Assembly: GCF_001583495.1 (NCBI RefSeq)
Contig: NZ_LQAQ01000031.1
Coordinates: 18,277 to 82,276 of the forward strand
Direction of reading: 5' to 3'
From: Flammeovirga sp. SJP92
GTDB lineage: Bacteria; Bacteroidota; Bacteroidia; Cytophagales; Flammeovirgaceae
DNA: 64,000 nucleotides
The notes under the pieces are model-generated. The model was given only the letters and a program-made list of their open reading frames with translations. It made no database searches and was not told the DNA's origin. The position numbers and the translations under genes are program-made. Shown piece after piece: positions 44,713 to 53,700 of this stretch (the stretch's first letter is position 1; each line of letters starts with the position of its first letter).

Positions 44713-45038
44713 AAATAGAAGTATGAAATAAAAAATTTTGTATTACTGCATTGCAATTATTGATATTAAAATTTATTTTTTTGGTGAGCGTTGTCACTGT
44801 TTCGCTTAAAAGCGTCTATATCACACTAAAATATTTTCATTTGTACTGAAATAGTATAATTTTTTATAGATAAAGTCCTCTTTCAAATGTAAAGGAATTT
44901 TAATTAGTGATAATCTTCACCCGTTATTAATGAGATTGATTGAAGTGGTGAAGTGTATAATGAATTCACACTTTGCTAATAAGGGTTGTTTTGGCTGTTT
45001 CTTATTTCAAAAAATGATTAAAACTGAAAAAAAGGGTA
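44713..45038. other. AT-rich gap upstream of the chalcone-isomerase-like gene
   Basis: No coding sequence is evident. A small hairpin (cgctt aa aagcg near 44802-44813) is the only structure noticed. The stretch presumably contains the promoter of the gene ending at 44008, but no consensus box was identified. Confidence 0.35.
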
Positions 45039-45065
45039 CAAAAAAAGAGGAGTTTGACTCCCCTT
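45039..45065 (-). terminator. Terminator of the 139-aa gene
   Basis: A compact hairpin (aagaggagt at 45045-45053 with actcccctt at 45057-45065; one mismatch on the plus strand becomes G:U on the minus transcript), followed on the minus strand by TTTTTTTG. It is 28 bases after the stop at 45093. Confidence 0.7.
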
Positions 45066-45092
45066 CATACATTAATTTTAGGACAAAATGAA

Positions 45093-45512
45093 TTATTTTA
45101 ATAGCCATTCAATGGCTTCCTCGTTGTTGGTGAAGTATTGGATTTTTAATGCTTGTTGATCTTTTGCATCATCAATAAATTGATCAAAAGAGATCTGTGC
45201 GAAGAAATCTTCAGAGACTATCCAAGCCACTTTTGTAAGTCCAATGTCAGCTACAACCCCAACAAATTTTTGGTTGATCCAATCTTGGGTTTCAGGCATT
45301 ACATTATAATAGGCGTTTTTTGAGTCGACCAACATTCCTTGTGGTGCATATTTTTGCGTAATATCTAAATGTGATAAAACTTCTTGCCGGTATACTTCTT
45401 CCGGCATGCTGATAGGGGTTGTCCAAATAGTTCTTAGAATTTTGTTGGGTGCATTCCAAAAATTGGTGATATACTCACTCTGATAAACTAGCTCGTATTC
45501 CATTCTTTTCAA
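45093..45512 (-). CDS. Small cytoplasmic protein, possibly STAS/SpoIIAA-like, 139 aa
   Basis: No signal peptide or membrane segment. The order of elements resembles the small STAS/SpoIIAA-like proteins common in Bacteroidota: an N-terminal strand pair ending IWTTPISMPEEVYRQEV, a helix, the strand GMLVDSKNAYYNVMPETQDWI, a helix, the strand KVAWIVSEDFFAQIS and a C-terminal YFTNNEEAIEWLLK. That C-terminal pattern (YF..xEEAxxWL) is what suggests the fold; it is not proof. Such proteins are often near stress or light-response regulators, but none is seen here. A start at the second methionine (MEYELVY, three codons in) is also possible. Confidence 0.6.
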   Translation of the reverse strand: MKRMEYELVYQSEYITNFWNAPNKILRTIWTTPISMPEEVYRQEVLSHLDITQKYAPQGMLVDSKNAYYNVMPETQDWINQKFVGVVADIGLTKVAWIVSEDFFAQISFDQFIDDAKDQQALKIQYFTNNEEAIEWLLK

Positions 45513-45747
45513 TTGGTAATTTTGATTCTAATATGTACTACTTCAAAAGACGAACGATCTTTTTCCTTTTGACACTGTACTAAATAAAGATAAAGCTTTT
45601 TATAAATAAGTGCTTGTTCATTTATTATATACTTAGAAAAGTGCAAGAAATACTTTTTTCAAATCAAAATGGACGAATAAGGTACTTTTTGGGCTTATTG
45701 AGGAAATCGTACTGTTCTGAATGTGCGTTAAGTAGAGTGTAAGTTAG

Positions 45748-45873
45748 ATAGTTAAGCCAATTAAATCAACATTATCTATAACCCAACTACTGTCTACTAC
45801 GGTGCGGATGATGATCCGTGCCAAGAAATTGATAAATGAGATCGTTGTAAATGATGTATTATTAAGTTTATGA
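45748..45873 (+). pseudogene. Possible 3' fragment of a lost gene
   Basis: The frame is open from a stop at 45745 to a TGA at 45871-45873 and reads VKPIKSTLSITQLL, then STTVRMMIRAKKLINEIV, ending VNDVLLSL. An internal ATG is at 45808. It has protein-like composition and is followed 51 bases later by a strong terminator, as expected for the end of a real gene. Upstream, no intact frame continues it. I read it as a remnant or very short gene; the family is not recognised. Confidence 0.35.
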
Positions 45874-45924
45874 AATAACTAACCTTGCTTCAAGATTTGA
45901 TTATTTACTGTTTTGATTGTAGAT

Positions 45925-45961
45925 ACCCTACCTATTATATAGGTAGGGTTTTGCGTTTTAA
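45925..45961 (+). terminator. Strong hairpin terminator without an intact upstream gene
   Basis: Perfect 11-bp stem accctacctat (45925-45935) / ataggtagggt (45939-45949) with a 3-base loop, followed by tttgcgtttta. No intact plus-strand gene precedes it, only the fragment ending at 45873. Confidence 0.75.
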
Positions 45962-46167
45962 AATTATCGTTAGGCTTTGAATAAAAACATTGAAATGATA
46001 AATAGAGTTAAGTAGTTGATCATAATTTAAATGCATTTAAGCTATAGATAATTTTGAACGGGTACTTATGATAGGGTTTTGCATCATTTCTCATACTTAT
46101 TAGAATAGTAAACAAAATTCACAACTGATAAGGCCTATTTTCATTTCATATTTTAAATTCTTTCTCT

Positions 46168-46885
46168 CCTGTTTTGCTCAATTTGGAAACATGGGGCGGT
46201 TCTGACAGAATTCAAGGAAAAGCTAAGTTTATTCCTCTGCCATATGTAGATTATGGTGTACAGTCAGAAGCTACGATTGGAGTTATTCCAGTAATTAGTG
46301 TTTAATCCATCAGAAAAAGATACCCTTTCTCCATTTTCCTGTGTAGGTGTTTTTTCTATGTATAGTCAAAGCGGTACATGGAGGGTAATGGCATTTGGTC
46401 AGTTTTACTTCAATGAAGATAAATGGAGAATATCTACAGTGGCTGGTGTTGGTGATTTCAATTTCCTGACATTCGTAGGAAGTCAAATTAACCGATCGTA
46501 TCGATATAATGCAGTTTTAGACTACGCAGATTTACATGTAAGCCGAAAAGTGTTCAAAGATGTATATGCAGGGATGGGCCACACCTATACTCGCTTTAAT
46601 ACATTATTTACAGCTGAGATGCCACAAAGTGCTTCAACTATTTACGGTTTAACGCTTGAAGTATCTATTGATAAACGATCTAATATATCCTACCCTCGCA
46701 GTGGTTACTTAATTAAGACTAACTTTGTGACACATTCAGCTTTTATGGGTAATACACAAAAGTCTAATCCATTGACATTAGAATACAATCATTATTTTCC
46801 AGTAAGAAGAAATAGAGATGTATTTGCTGTCCGTTTGTTTACAGGTTATACACTTGACAAGAAATGTTATTTACTTAACATGTAA
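46168..46885 (+). pseudogene. Truncated and frameshifted outer-membrane beta-barrel (BamA/TamA/D15-like) gene
   Basis: Two frames join to give one protein. The first, to a stop at 46305, reads LETWGGSDRIQGKAKFIPLP, then DYGVQSEATIGVIPVISV. The second, from 46298 to 46885, continues FNPSEKDTLSPFSCVGVFSM, then GTWRVMAFGQFYFNEDKWRI, and RNRDVFAVRLFTGYTL. Together these resemble the barrel region of an Omp85/D15-type surface antigen, whose intact copies in Bacteroidota read VGL-P-FSFNPSEKD-type across this junction. The overlap at 46298-46305 marks the frameshift. There is no start codon or full signal peptide upstream (only a decayed LLFC/FAQ-like stretch near 46168-46182). The C-terminus stops at CYLLNM, before the last barrel strands. 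It should be non-functional. Confidence 0.7.
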
Positions 46886-47018
46886 TTAAATTTAGTAGTA
46901 ACAGCTTTTGATAAAGAGAAATATAATCCTACTAATATTTACTTCTTTTCATAATTAGTTTGATAATTATATCGTTGTTACTTTAGTTTTATTAAGAAAT
47001 AGATTCTTTCTTTTGTCA

Positions 47019-47026
47019 TACATTTG
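47019..47026 (+). promoter_or_regulatory. Probable -7 box of the lipoprotein-SusD operon
   Basis: TACATTTG, an exact TAnnTTTG match, 62 bases before the ATG at 47088. No clear TTG is found at -33. Confidence 0.45.
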
Positions 47027-47087
47027 AAATAGCAAACAATTTTTTAAAACCAATTTTTTTGAACCAATTTTATTCATCAATTTTTTT

Positions 47088-47960
47088 ATGAAGAACCTAG
47101 TTTTAGTTTTCTTAGTTCTATGTACTGCTTTTGCCTGTAGTACTTCAGAGCAAGAAGAAAACTCTGTGATACCAACAGACAAAACCTACTCTATTAAGGT
47201 TGCATTGTCACCACCAGAATTTGTATCCTTCAATCGAACAAATAACAATTATTTTGAAGGTCAGTATTGTTATTTTACATTACGTAGCGAATCTGGAGAT
47301 CTTTTATTTGATTCTACTCCTGGATCTGATGTTGTAGAATTATCAGAAGTAGTACCTGGCAAATACATTATTGACATTCGTATTGATGATCATATTGGAA
47401 ACTGTATGGGTATTGCAAAAAGATCGATCGAGGTAATTGATAAGGACCTTGAATTTAATATGAAGCTTGAACCGAAAGGTTTTGTGTATAAAATTAATGC
47501 AACATCAGAAATCCCATCTGATTTTACTTATAATATTAGATTACGAACAAATGAGTCTGTTACCGTTACAGAACGTTACTATCTTCAAAATTGGGGGAAT
47601 GAAGATTGGCAATATAGGAATTTAGAAAAATATTTTTTTATCGAGACGGAAAGTAACCCTTACTATAACATTGTTCCTACGGAGAACTATAGATCAATTG
47701 AAACGTCTGGTGTATTTGATCATATTTATGTTTCTTTTGCAAAATATGACACGTTGAATTGGGAAAATAGTGAGTATTATTCATGGGAGTCTGATTTAGA
47801 TCAACTTGAGATAAATATTGGAGATCGAATTGATTTTGACATAGATATCAAAACTATTTTTGACGCATTAGTGGATAAGGACAACGAAATTACCAATGGA
47901 AACCAAGTGGAAATTGGAGGTATTGATTGGAATGACCGTAGAATTGAAATCAAACTTTAA
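47088..47960 (+). CDS. Unrecognised lipoprotein upstream of SusD, 290 aa
   Basis: A signal peptide with lipobox (LCTAFAC, Cys17) predicts lipidation. The rest is beta-rich with an Ig-like or PEGA-like opening (TYSIKVALSPPEFVSFNRT, then GKYIIDIRIDDH) and an aromatic, acidic second half (YYLQNWGNEDWQYRN, ENSEYYSWESDLDQLEI). No catalytic motif was found and I do not recognise the family. Its stop is 2 bases before the ATG of the SusD gene, so the two are coupled. The context suggests a surface glycan- or ligand-binding lipoprotein in the manner of SusE/SusF, which is inference. Acidic Asp/Glu clusters near the C-terminus could bind cations. Confidence 0.7.
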   Translation: MKNLVLVFLVLCTAFACSTSEQEENSVIPTDKTYSIKVALSPPEFVSFNRTNNNYFEGQYCYFTLRSESGDLLFDSTPGSDVVELSEVVPGKYIIDIRIDDHIGNCMGIAKRSIEVIDKDLEFNMKLEPKGFVYKINATSEIPSDFTYNIRLRTNESVTVTERYYLQNWGNEDWQYRNLEKYFFIETESNPYYNIVPTENYRSIETSGVFDHIYVSFAKYDTLNWENSEYYSWESDLDQLEINIGDRIDFDIDIKTIFDALVDKDNEITNGNQVEIGGIDWNDRRIEIKL

Positions 47961-47962
47961 AA

Positions 47963-49822
47963 ATGAAAAAAACTATATTACTTAGCATACTTGTAATTGC
48001 TGGGCTATCTTCTTGTACTAATAAATTAGTAGAGGAAGTGAATACAACTGAAACAAGTAGTGAACGAATAAATACAACATTTGCTAATTCAGAGATTGAT
48101 AAAGCACAATCACAAATTTATAGTAATGGGCATTCCTCTTGGAGAGCACAAATCCTACTTGCAGGACCGCTTTCAGGTACTAATTCGACCTATCTTACAT
48201 ATGGTAGCGGTTTTACCACTAACGATGCCATTTCAAGTGCGTTAATTGATTTATTGTATTCAATAATAACACCATCTTATGCATCTACTCGATTGGAGCT
48301 ATCGAATAGTAATCTAAGTGATGCAGATGTCAAAATTGCTCAACTTGATGTTGCTAATGTAATCAATCAATTACTTGTAACTCAGTTATATGGTGATATT
48401 CCATATTCAGCAACAAAGAAAGGTTTTACGGCAGGAATCTATTACCCTGAGTTTGATACACAGGAAGAAGCTTTGGAGTTAATGATTTATGATTTGACTG
48501 AGGCTCGTACAGTTTTAGACTCTATTGATGATGTTCAAGATGCAATACGATACAACTTTGGTGTGAATAATAAAGACGGTTACATAAAGTTAATCAATTC
48601 ATTATTTATCAAGATTGGAGTATTGATGTCAGAAGCGAATCCGGTTCGTGGTGCTGAGGTCTTTAAAATGGGATACAATCACACTGGTGGTTATATAAAA
48701 TCATGGCAAGATGTACCGGTTATCTACCATACAGAAGAGGGAGGCCCTTGGGGAAATTCAATAAACGGTTATGGTGTAGTCAATCAATCAAGAGTTGGTG
48801 GCTTTAGTGGTAATTTCATTTCGCCTGAAGCGTTAGAGTTGATGCAAGCGAATCAAGACCCTAGAATTTTCCGATTATTTTCACACCTTGATTACACATG
48901 GTCATCTGAAGCCTATACGAAATATGAGAACTATGATAATTTTGATCCGTTTGCAATTGCGGGGATGAATAATAATGGAAACTTTAAAAAAGTACACTAT
49001 AGAGGTCTTCGTTTAGCTTCGACAAGTGATGGTGGACGTGGGTTATTTTATACAGAAAATAATAAGACTATACAACATGTAGAGTATTGGGCTGACCAAA
49101 CAATGGATTTTAGTGTTGGACAATATATTATGCCTGCTGCAATATCACCTGCAACTTTTAATGGAACATCTCCTACGATTGTTCTTGGAGCGGATGAAGT
49201 GATGTTCCTAATTGCAGAAGCATCAACAATTCCAGAGTATGGAATTAACAATAATGATGCTTTTAAACAAGCTATTGAATTGGCCCAATCTAAATATGAT
49301 GCTGTTGGGTTTGGTGGAGCTGATGTTGAAACTTCGTTAGTGGATAGGTATAAATTACAAACAAATTCAGCGTATGATCATTCAGCAAACAAAATAAAGT
49401 ATGTAGATGATGCAATAGCTCGTTATAATGCTTCTGCGAATAAACGTGAGGTAGTTATTACCGAGCACTGGCTATCATTGATTGGCGATAAGTCTATTGA
49501 AGCATTTTCACTGTTGAATAGAACAGGGTATCCAAGTTTTATGGAAAGAACAATTTCTGAACAAAATAGATTTATTGACCTACCTTCTTATGCTCAAAGT
49601 CCACTTGAATCAGTCGATGAAGCTGTTATTGGTACACATCGTGTGGAAAAGCACCAAGGCGGTGTAACAAACTATGTTCGTCCATATCGTATTGAATATT
49701 CAATGTGGGGGCAATTCAGTGGACCAAATAAAGATAATGCTATTGAGCGACAAAAAGCTCAGTTTAATTCTAGTAGCGCAACTCATTTTATAGCAGTTCC
49801 TCAATGGATCAGTAAGAAATAA
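47963..49822 (+). CDS. SusD/RagB-family outer-membrane lipoprotein, 619 aa
   Basis: A surface lipoprotein that in its family caps a SusC TonB-dependent channel and binds the incoming glycan or peptide. The lipobox is GLSSC (Cys18). TPR-like helices and SusD landmarks are visible: LDVANVINQLLVTQLYGDIPYS (about 130-150, a hallmark), EFDTQEEALELMIYDLTEA, then VLGADEVMFLIAEAS (consensus L.YAEvlLi.AEA) and EVVITEHWLSLIGDKSIEAF. It resembles the SusD/RagB-like 2 type (about 500-620 residues). No SusC gene is adjacent on either side, which is unusual. It is preceded by an unknown lipoprotein and followed by a good terminator. A degraded barrel gene of a different type lies upstream. Confidence 0.88.
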   Translation: MKKTILLSILVIAGLSSCTNKLVEEVNTTETSSERINTTFANSEIDKAQSQIYSNGHSSWRAQILLAGPLSGTNSTYLTYGSGFTTNDAISSALIDLLYSIITPSYASTRLELSNSNLSDADVKIAQLDVANVINQLLVTQLYGDIPYSATKKGFTAGIYYPEFDTQEEALELMIYDLTEARTVLDSIDDVQDAIRYNFGVNNKDGYIKLINSLFIKIGVLMSEANPVRGAEVFKMGYNHTGGYIKSWQDVPVIYHTEEGGPWGNSINGYGVVNQSRVGGFSGNFISPEALELMQANQDPRIFRLFSHLDYTWSSEAYTKYENYDNFDPFAIAGMNNNGNFKKVHYRGLRLASTSDGGRGLFYTENNKTIQHVEYWADQTMDFSVGQYIMPAAISPATFNGTSPTIVLGADEVMFLIAEASTIPEYGINNNDAFKQAIELAQSKYDAVGFGGADVETSLVDRYKLQTNSAYDHSANKIKYVDDAIARYNASANKREVVITEHWLSLIGDKSIEAFSLLNRTGYPSFMERTISEQNRFIDLPSYAQSPLESVDEAVIGTHRVEKHQGGVTNYVRPYRIEYSMWGQFSGPNKDNAIERQKAQFNSSSATHFIAVPQWISKK

Positions 49823-49968
49823 AATAATGTATACTATCTATAAATTAAAAAGAGCTAAAGTTGAAATATTTATAGACACTATTTTGAATGCAGGGAACTT
49901 AACAGTATGCCATAGTGTTATATAGGTGAGATTTAGACATAAATATATAGATAAGTACAAAGAGAGTA

Positions 49969-50007
49969 TAAAACCCTAATTACTATTAGTTAGGGTTTTA
50001 TTTTTGT
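49969..50007 (+). terminator. Terminator of the lipoprotein-SusD operon
   Basis: Perfect 11-bp stem taaaaccctaa (49969-49979) / ttagggtttta (49990-50000), followed by tttttg. It is about 150 bases after the SusD stop. Confidence 0.8.
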
Positions 50008-50157
50008 GTAAAGACATTAGAGATTTAGTTTTAATGTTTAAAAACTCTTCTCAGGAGAATCAAAATTATAGATAGGTTCGTCTTGTATGTTAGACGAATA
50101 TTTTATGAATAGTTAATGGTTATGTATTGTGGTATGTGAGGACATTGCGATGCAACA

Positions 50158-50630
50158 TACCGTACGTGCTTCTATGTACATGCTAGGACTTAGACACTGT
50201 AGATGCCCCTATGTACATGTTGTACATGCTAGGACTTAGACACCGTAGATGCCCCTATGTACATGTTGTACATGCTAGGACTTAGACACCGTAGATGCCC
50301 CTATGTACATGTTGTATATGCTAGGACTTAGACACCGTAGATGCCCCTATGTACATGTTGTATATGCTAGGACTTAGACACCGTAGATGCCCCTATGTAC
50401 ATGTTGTATATGCTAGGACTTAGACACCGTAGATGCCCCTATGTACATGTTGTATATGCTAGGACTTAGACACCGTAGATGCCCCTATGTACATGTTGTA
50501 TATGCTAGGACTTAGACACCGTAGATGCCCCTATGTACATGTTGTATATGCTAGGACTTAGACACCGTAGATGCTCCTATGTACCGTTGTACATGCTAGG
50601 ACTTACACACTGTACATGCTGTTATGCTAC
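50158..50630. repeat. Non-coding tandem array of a 46-bp unit (about 10 copies)
   Basis: Units start at 50181, 50227, 50273, 50319, 50365, 50411, 50457, 50503 and 50549, then a decayed unit from 50594; a partial unit precedes at 50158-50180. The unit begins TGCTAGGACTTAGACACCGT and ends GATGCCCCTATGTACATG plus TTGTA(C/T)A. The six units from 50273 to 50548 are identical. The outer ones differ (CTGT for CCGT in unit 1, TGTACA for TGTATA in units 1, 2 and 9, a 1-base deletion in unit 9). Each unit can form CCT-ATGTACA / TGTA(C/T)AT-GCT-AGG hairpins, and the C/T change keeps pairing by G:U. Because 46 is not a multiple of 3 and TAG occurs, the array is not coding. There are no spacers, so it is not CRISPR. 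Confidence 0.95.
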
Positions 50631-50701
50631 ATTTAAGAGGGTAACTATAAAAAACCTTGTATTTAGATATGTAATCAGAAAATCAATTAGGTGGTAGAAT
50701 T

Positions 50702-50747
50702 GATTAAAAAGAAAAGGCTTACTACAACCAAAGAGTTGTAGCAAGCC
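50702..50747 (-). terminator. Terminator of the 1670-aa T9SS gene
   Basis: A 13-bp stem (ggcttactacaac at 50716-50728, gttgtagcaagcc at 50735-50747, one mismatch) with a 6-base loop, followed on the minus strand by TTTTCTTTTT. It is 48 bases after the stop at 50795. Confidence 0.85.
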
Positions 50748-50794
50748 GTAACCATTTCAGTGAGAAAGGTTGTTTTTGGAAACTGTGAAAGAAA

Positions 50795-53700
50795 TTACTT
50801 TTTCATGATTTTCTTTGTAAAGTATTGACCATCAATCAATATCTGAAGTAAGTAGATGTTGGATGGCAGTGTATTAATATCTAACGTAATCGATTTTTGA
50901 CCCACCTTATTCCACTCTCTGACGGTTTGTCCAGAGGTATTCTTTAAAGAAAAGAGCACAAACTGACCTCTGGGATTGTCATCAAATGTGATGATGATGT
51001 ATTGTGAAGCAGGGACAGGTGCCACCTTAATACTGCTGTTGAAATGATCATCAATTGAGGAAACAATATCAACTGTAGCGAACGATTCTGTAGTAGAATA
51101 GTCACTTTCCACTTGGTTATTCTTTGCTTTCACTCTTACATAGTAAGTAGTGCTGCTGATCAGGTTTTCAAGAATCACTTCGGTGGTATTTACTGAACTT
51201 TTAATGATAATTTGACTCTCCGTAAAATGTTCATCATTGCTTACCTCGTAGTCGTAGCTTGTTGCGTTTTCTACTTTATCCCAAGAGACAGTCAATTGAG
51301 TTGTCGATGCATTTGAAATGACTAAATTCATAGGTGCATCTAAAGTAGGAATAGCTTCCGTAATGCCTTCTATAATATCAGAAAATGCACTACTTGTATT
51401 GCTATTTATCGCTTTTACTCTAAAGAAATAGGTAGAGGCAGCATTTAAGTTATTGATTTGAACTGTGGTGGCGTTCACAATCATTCCTTTATTGCTAATA
51501 TTATTTTCAAAGTCACTACGGTCCGTACTTAACTCATACTCATAACTAGTTGCGTCTTGAACTTTTTCCCAAGTAAAAGTCAATTGTGTAGTTGTTGGAT
51601 TCGAAACCACTAAGTTAGCAGGTATATCCAATGTTGGAATAGCTGTTGTAGTTCCTTCAACGATATCCGAAAACGCACTTTCAGTAGTACTGTTTTTAGC
51701 TTTTACTCTGAAGAAATAAGTAGAGGCAGGGGTTAAGTTTTCCAATTCAATTGAAACTCCATTATCGACAGTTCCTTGAGTAAGAATGTTGTTATTAAAG
51801 TCATTACGATCTGTACTTAACTCATACTCATAACTAGTTGCGTCTTGAACTTTTTCCCAAGTAAAAGTCAATTGTGTAGTTGTTGGATTCGAAACCACTA
51901 AGTTAGCAGGTATATCCAATGTTGGAATAGCTGTTGTAGTTCCTTCAACGATATCCGAAAACACACTTTCGGTAGTACTGTTTTTAGCTTTTACTCTGAA
52001 GAAATAAGTAGAGGCAGGTGATAAGTTATCGAATTGAATAGTTTCTCCGCTTGAAATAGATCCATTAGTAAGAATGTTGTTGTTAAAGTCATTACGATCT
52101 GTACTTAACTCATACTCATAACTAGTTGCGTCTTGTACTTTCTCCCAAGTAAAAGTCAATTGTGTAGTTGTTGGATTCGATAGCACTACATTGGCAGGAA
52201 TATCCAATGTTGGAATAGCCATTGTTGTACCTTCTACGATTTCTGAAAACGCACTTTCAGTTGTAGAGTGTTTAGCTTTTACTCTGAAGAAATAAGTAGA
52301 GGCAGGGGTTAAGTTTTCCAATTCAATTGAAACTCCATTATCAACAGTTCCTTGAGTAAGAATGTTGTTATTAAAGTCACTATGGTCCGTACTTAACTCA
52401 TACTCATAACTAGTTGCGTCTTGTACCTCATTCCAAGTGAATGTCAGTTGTGATGTAGTGGTATTGGAAACGACTATATTCAAAGGAATTTCTAATGTAG
52501 GAATTTCAACTGTTGTACCTTCAATGATATTGGTAAATTCACTTTCAAAAAGTCTATTTACCGCTTTTATTCTAAAGTAATATTTAGTAGAAGGAGTGAG
52601 GTTACTTATCTGTACAGTTTCTGCATTCATCACCATTCCTCTGTTGCTGATATTCGCCTCAAAGTGATCACGGTCTGTACTTAGTTCATACTCATAGCTT
52701 GTTGCATTTTGCACTTTATCCCAATTGAATGTCAATTGCGTTGTGGAAGTATTGGAAAGAACCAAATTTGTTGGTGGATTGATCTTTTCCATAATTCGAA
52801 CATTATCAAAGCTAAAACCTTCTGCTGTATTTAAGTGATCAAAGGAGTTGAATGAAAATCTGAATAATACTTTTTTAAAATGATTTGTGGTTGAGAGATT
52901 TGAAACTGATCTGACAAAATCATAGGAATTACTTTCATCCAATGAAGAACCAGACCAATAAGAGACCGTGCCAAAGAAAAATGGCCCATTTGAATAATAT
53001 ACTTTATTATGCCAGTTTTCACTCTCCTCATTAGGGTGAAAATCTACCCAAGTGACACCTTGATCTATACTATATTGAAAGACAACATTATCATTTATGG
53101 CAGTAATATAATCTCTTTCAAAAGTGATGTTCCACCATGAATCAAATGAAATGTCGATATTACTAAGCTCGGATATATCAAAGAATGGACTGACGATGTA
53201 TGATTTTTCTTCTTGATTATAATGGCCATCTAAGTTGGTTGCCCAGACGTTGCCCTGTTTTTGATCTGTTGCTACACCCCATTCCCATGAATTGTTTGAA
53301 CCATAAGTAAACCAATCACCATTATCATTTTCAAAATCTTCATTATATGGGAATTGAGAAACAATAGGCAATACCTGAATATCTTTTGAGAAAGTGTTAT
53401 TGCTTGTGTCAAAATCTTTATCCAATACAATTTCAACGTCAACTGTATGTTCACCTACTGTCAGTGCTTCAACATCATCAAGAGTAATGATGCTTGATCT
53501 GTTAGGGGTAATTGATGTTGTAATATTCTTTTCTACTACTTCACCACCATCAATTTGATAGGCAATTTTGAAGTTGTCTTGTGTTTTTCCACCTTCGTTT
53601 TTTACTTCAACTTTCAATTCAAAATTCCCATTTGCAGGAGCAAAGTCAGTGAGAATATTAGTCAATGCTAGGTTGTGATTGGCAGATAAAATAGTGACAT

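Noticed and set aside
45748..45873. Intact small gene of 21 codons from 45808
   Set aside because: Protein-like sequence extends upstream of the ATG in the same frame without a start, so it reads better as a 3' remnant.
50158..50630. CRISPR array
   Set aside because: The 46-bp units are directly adjacent with no unique spacers, and no cas genes are present.
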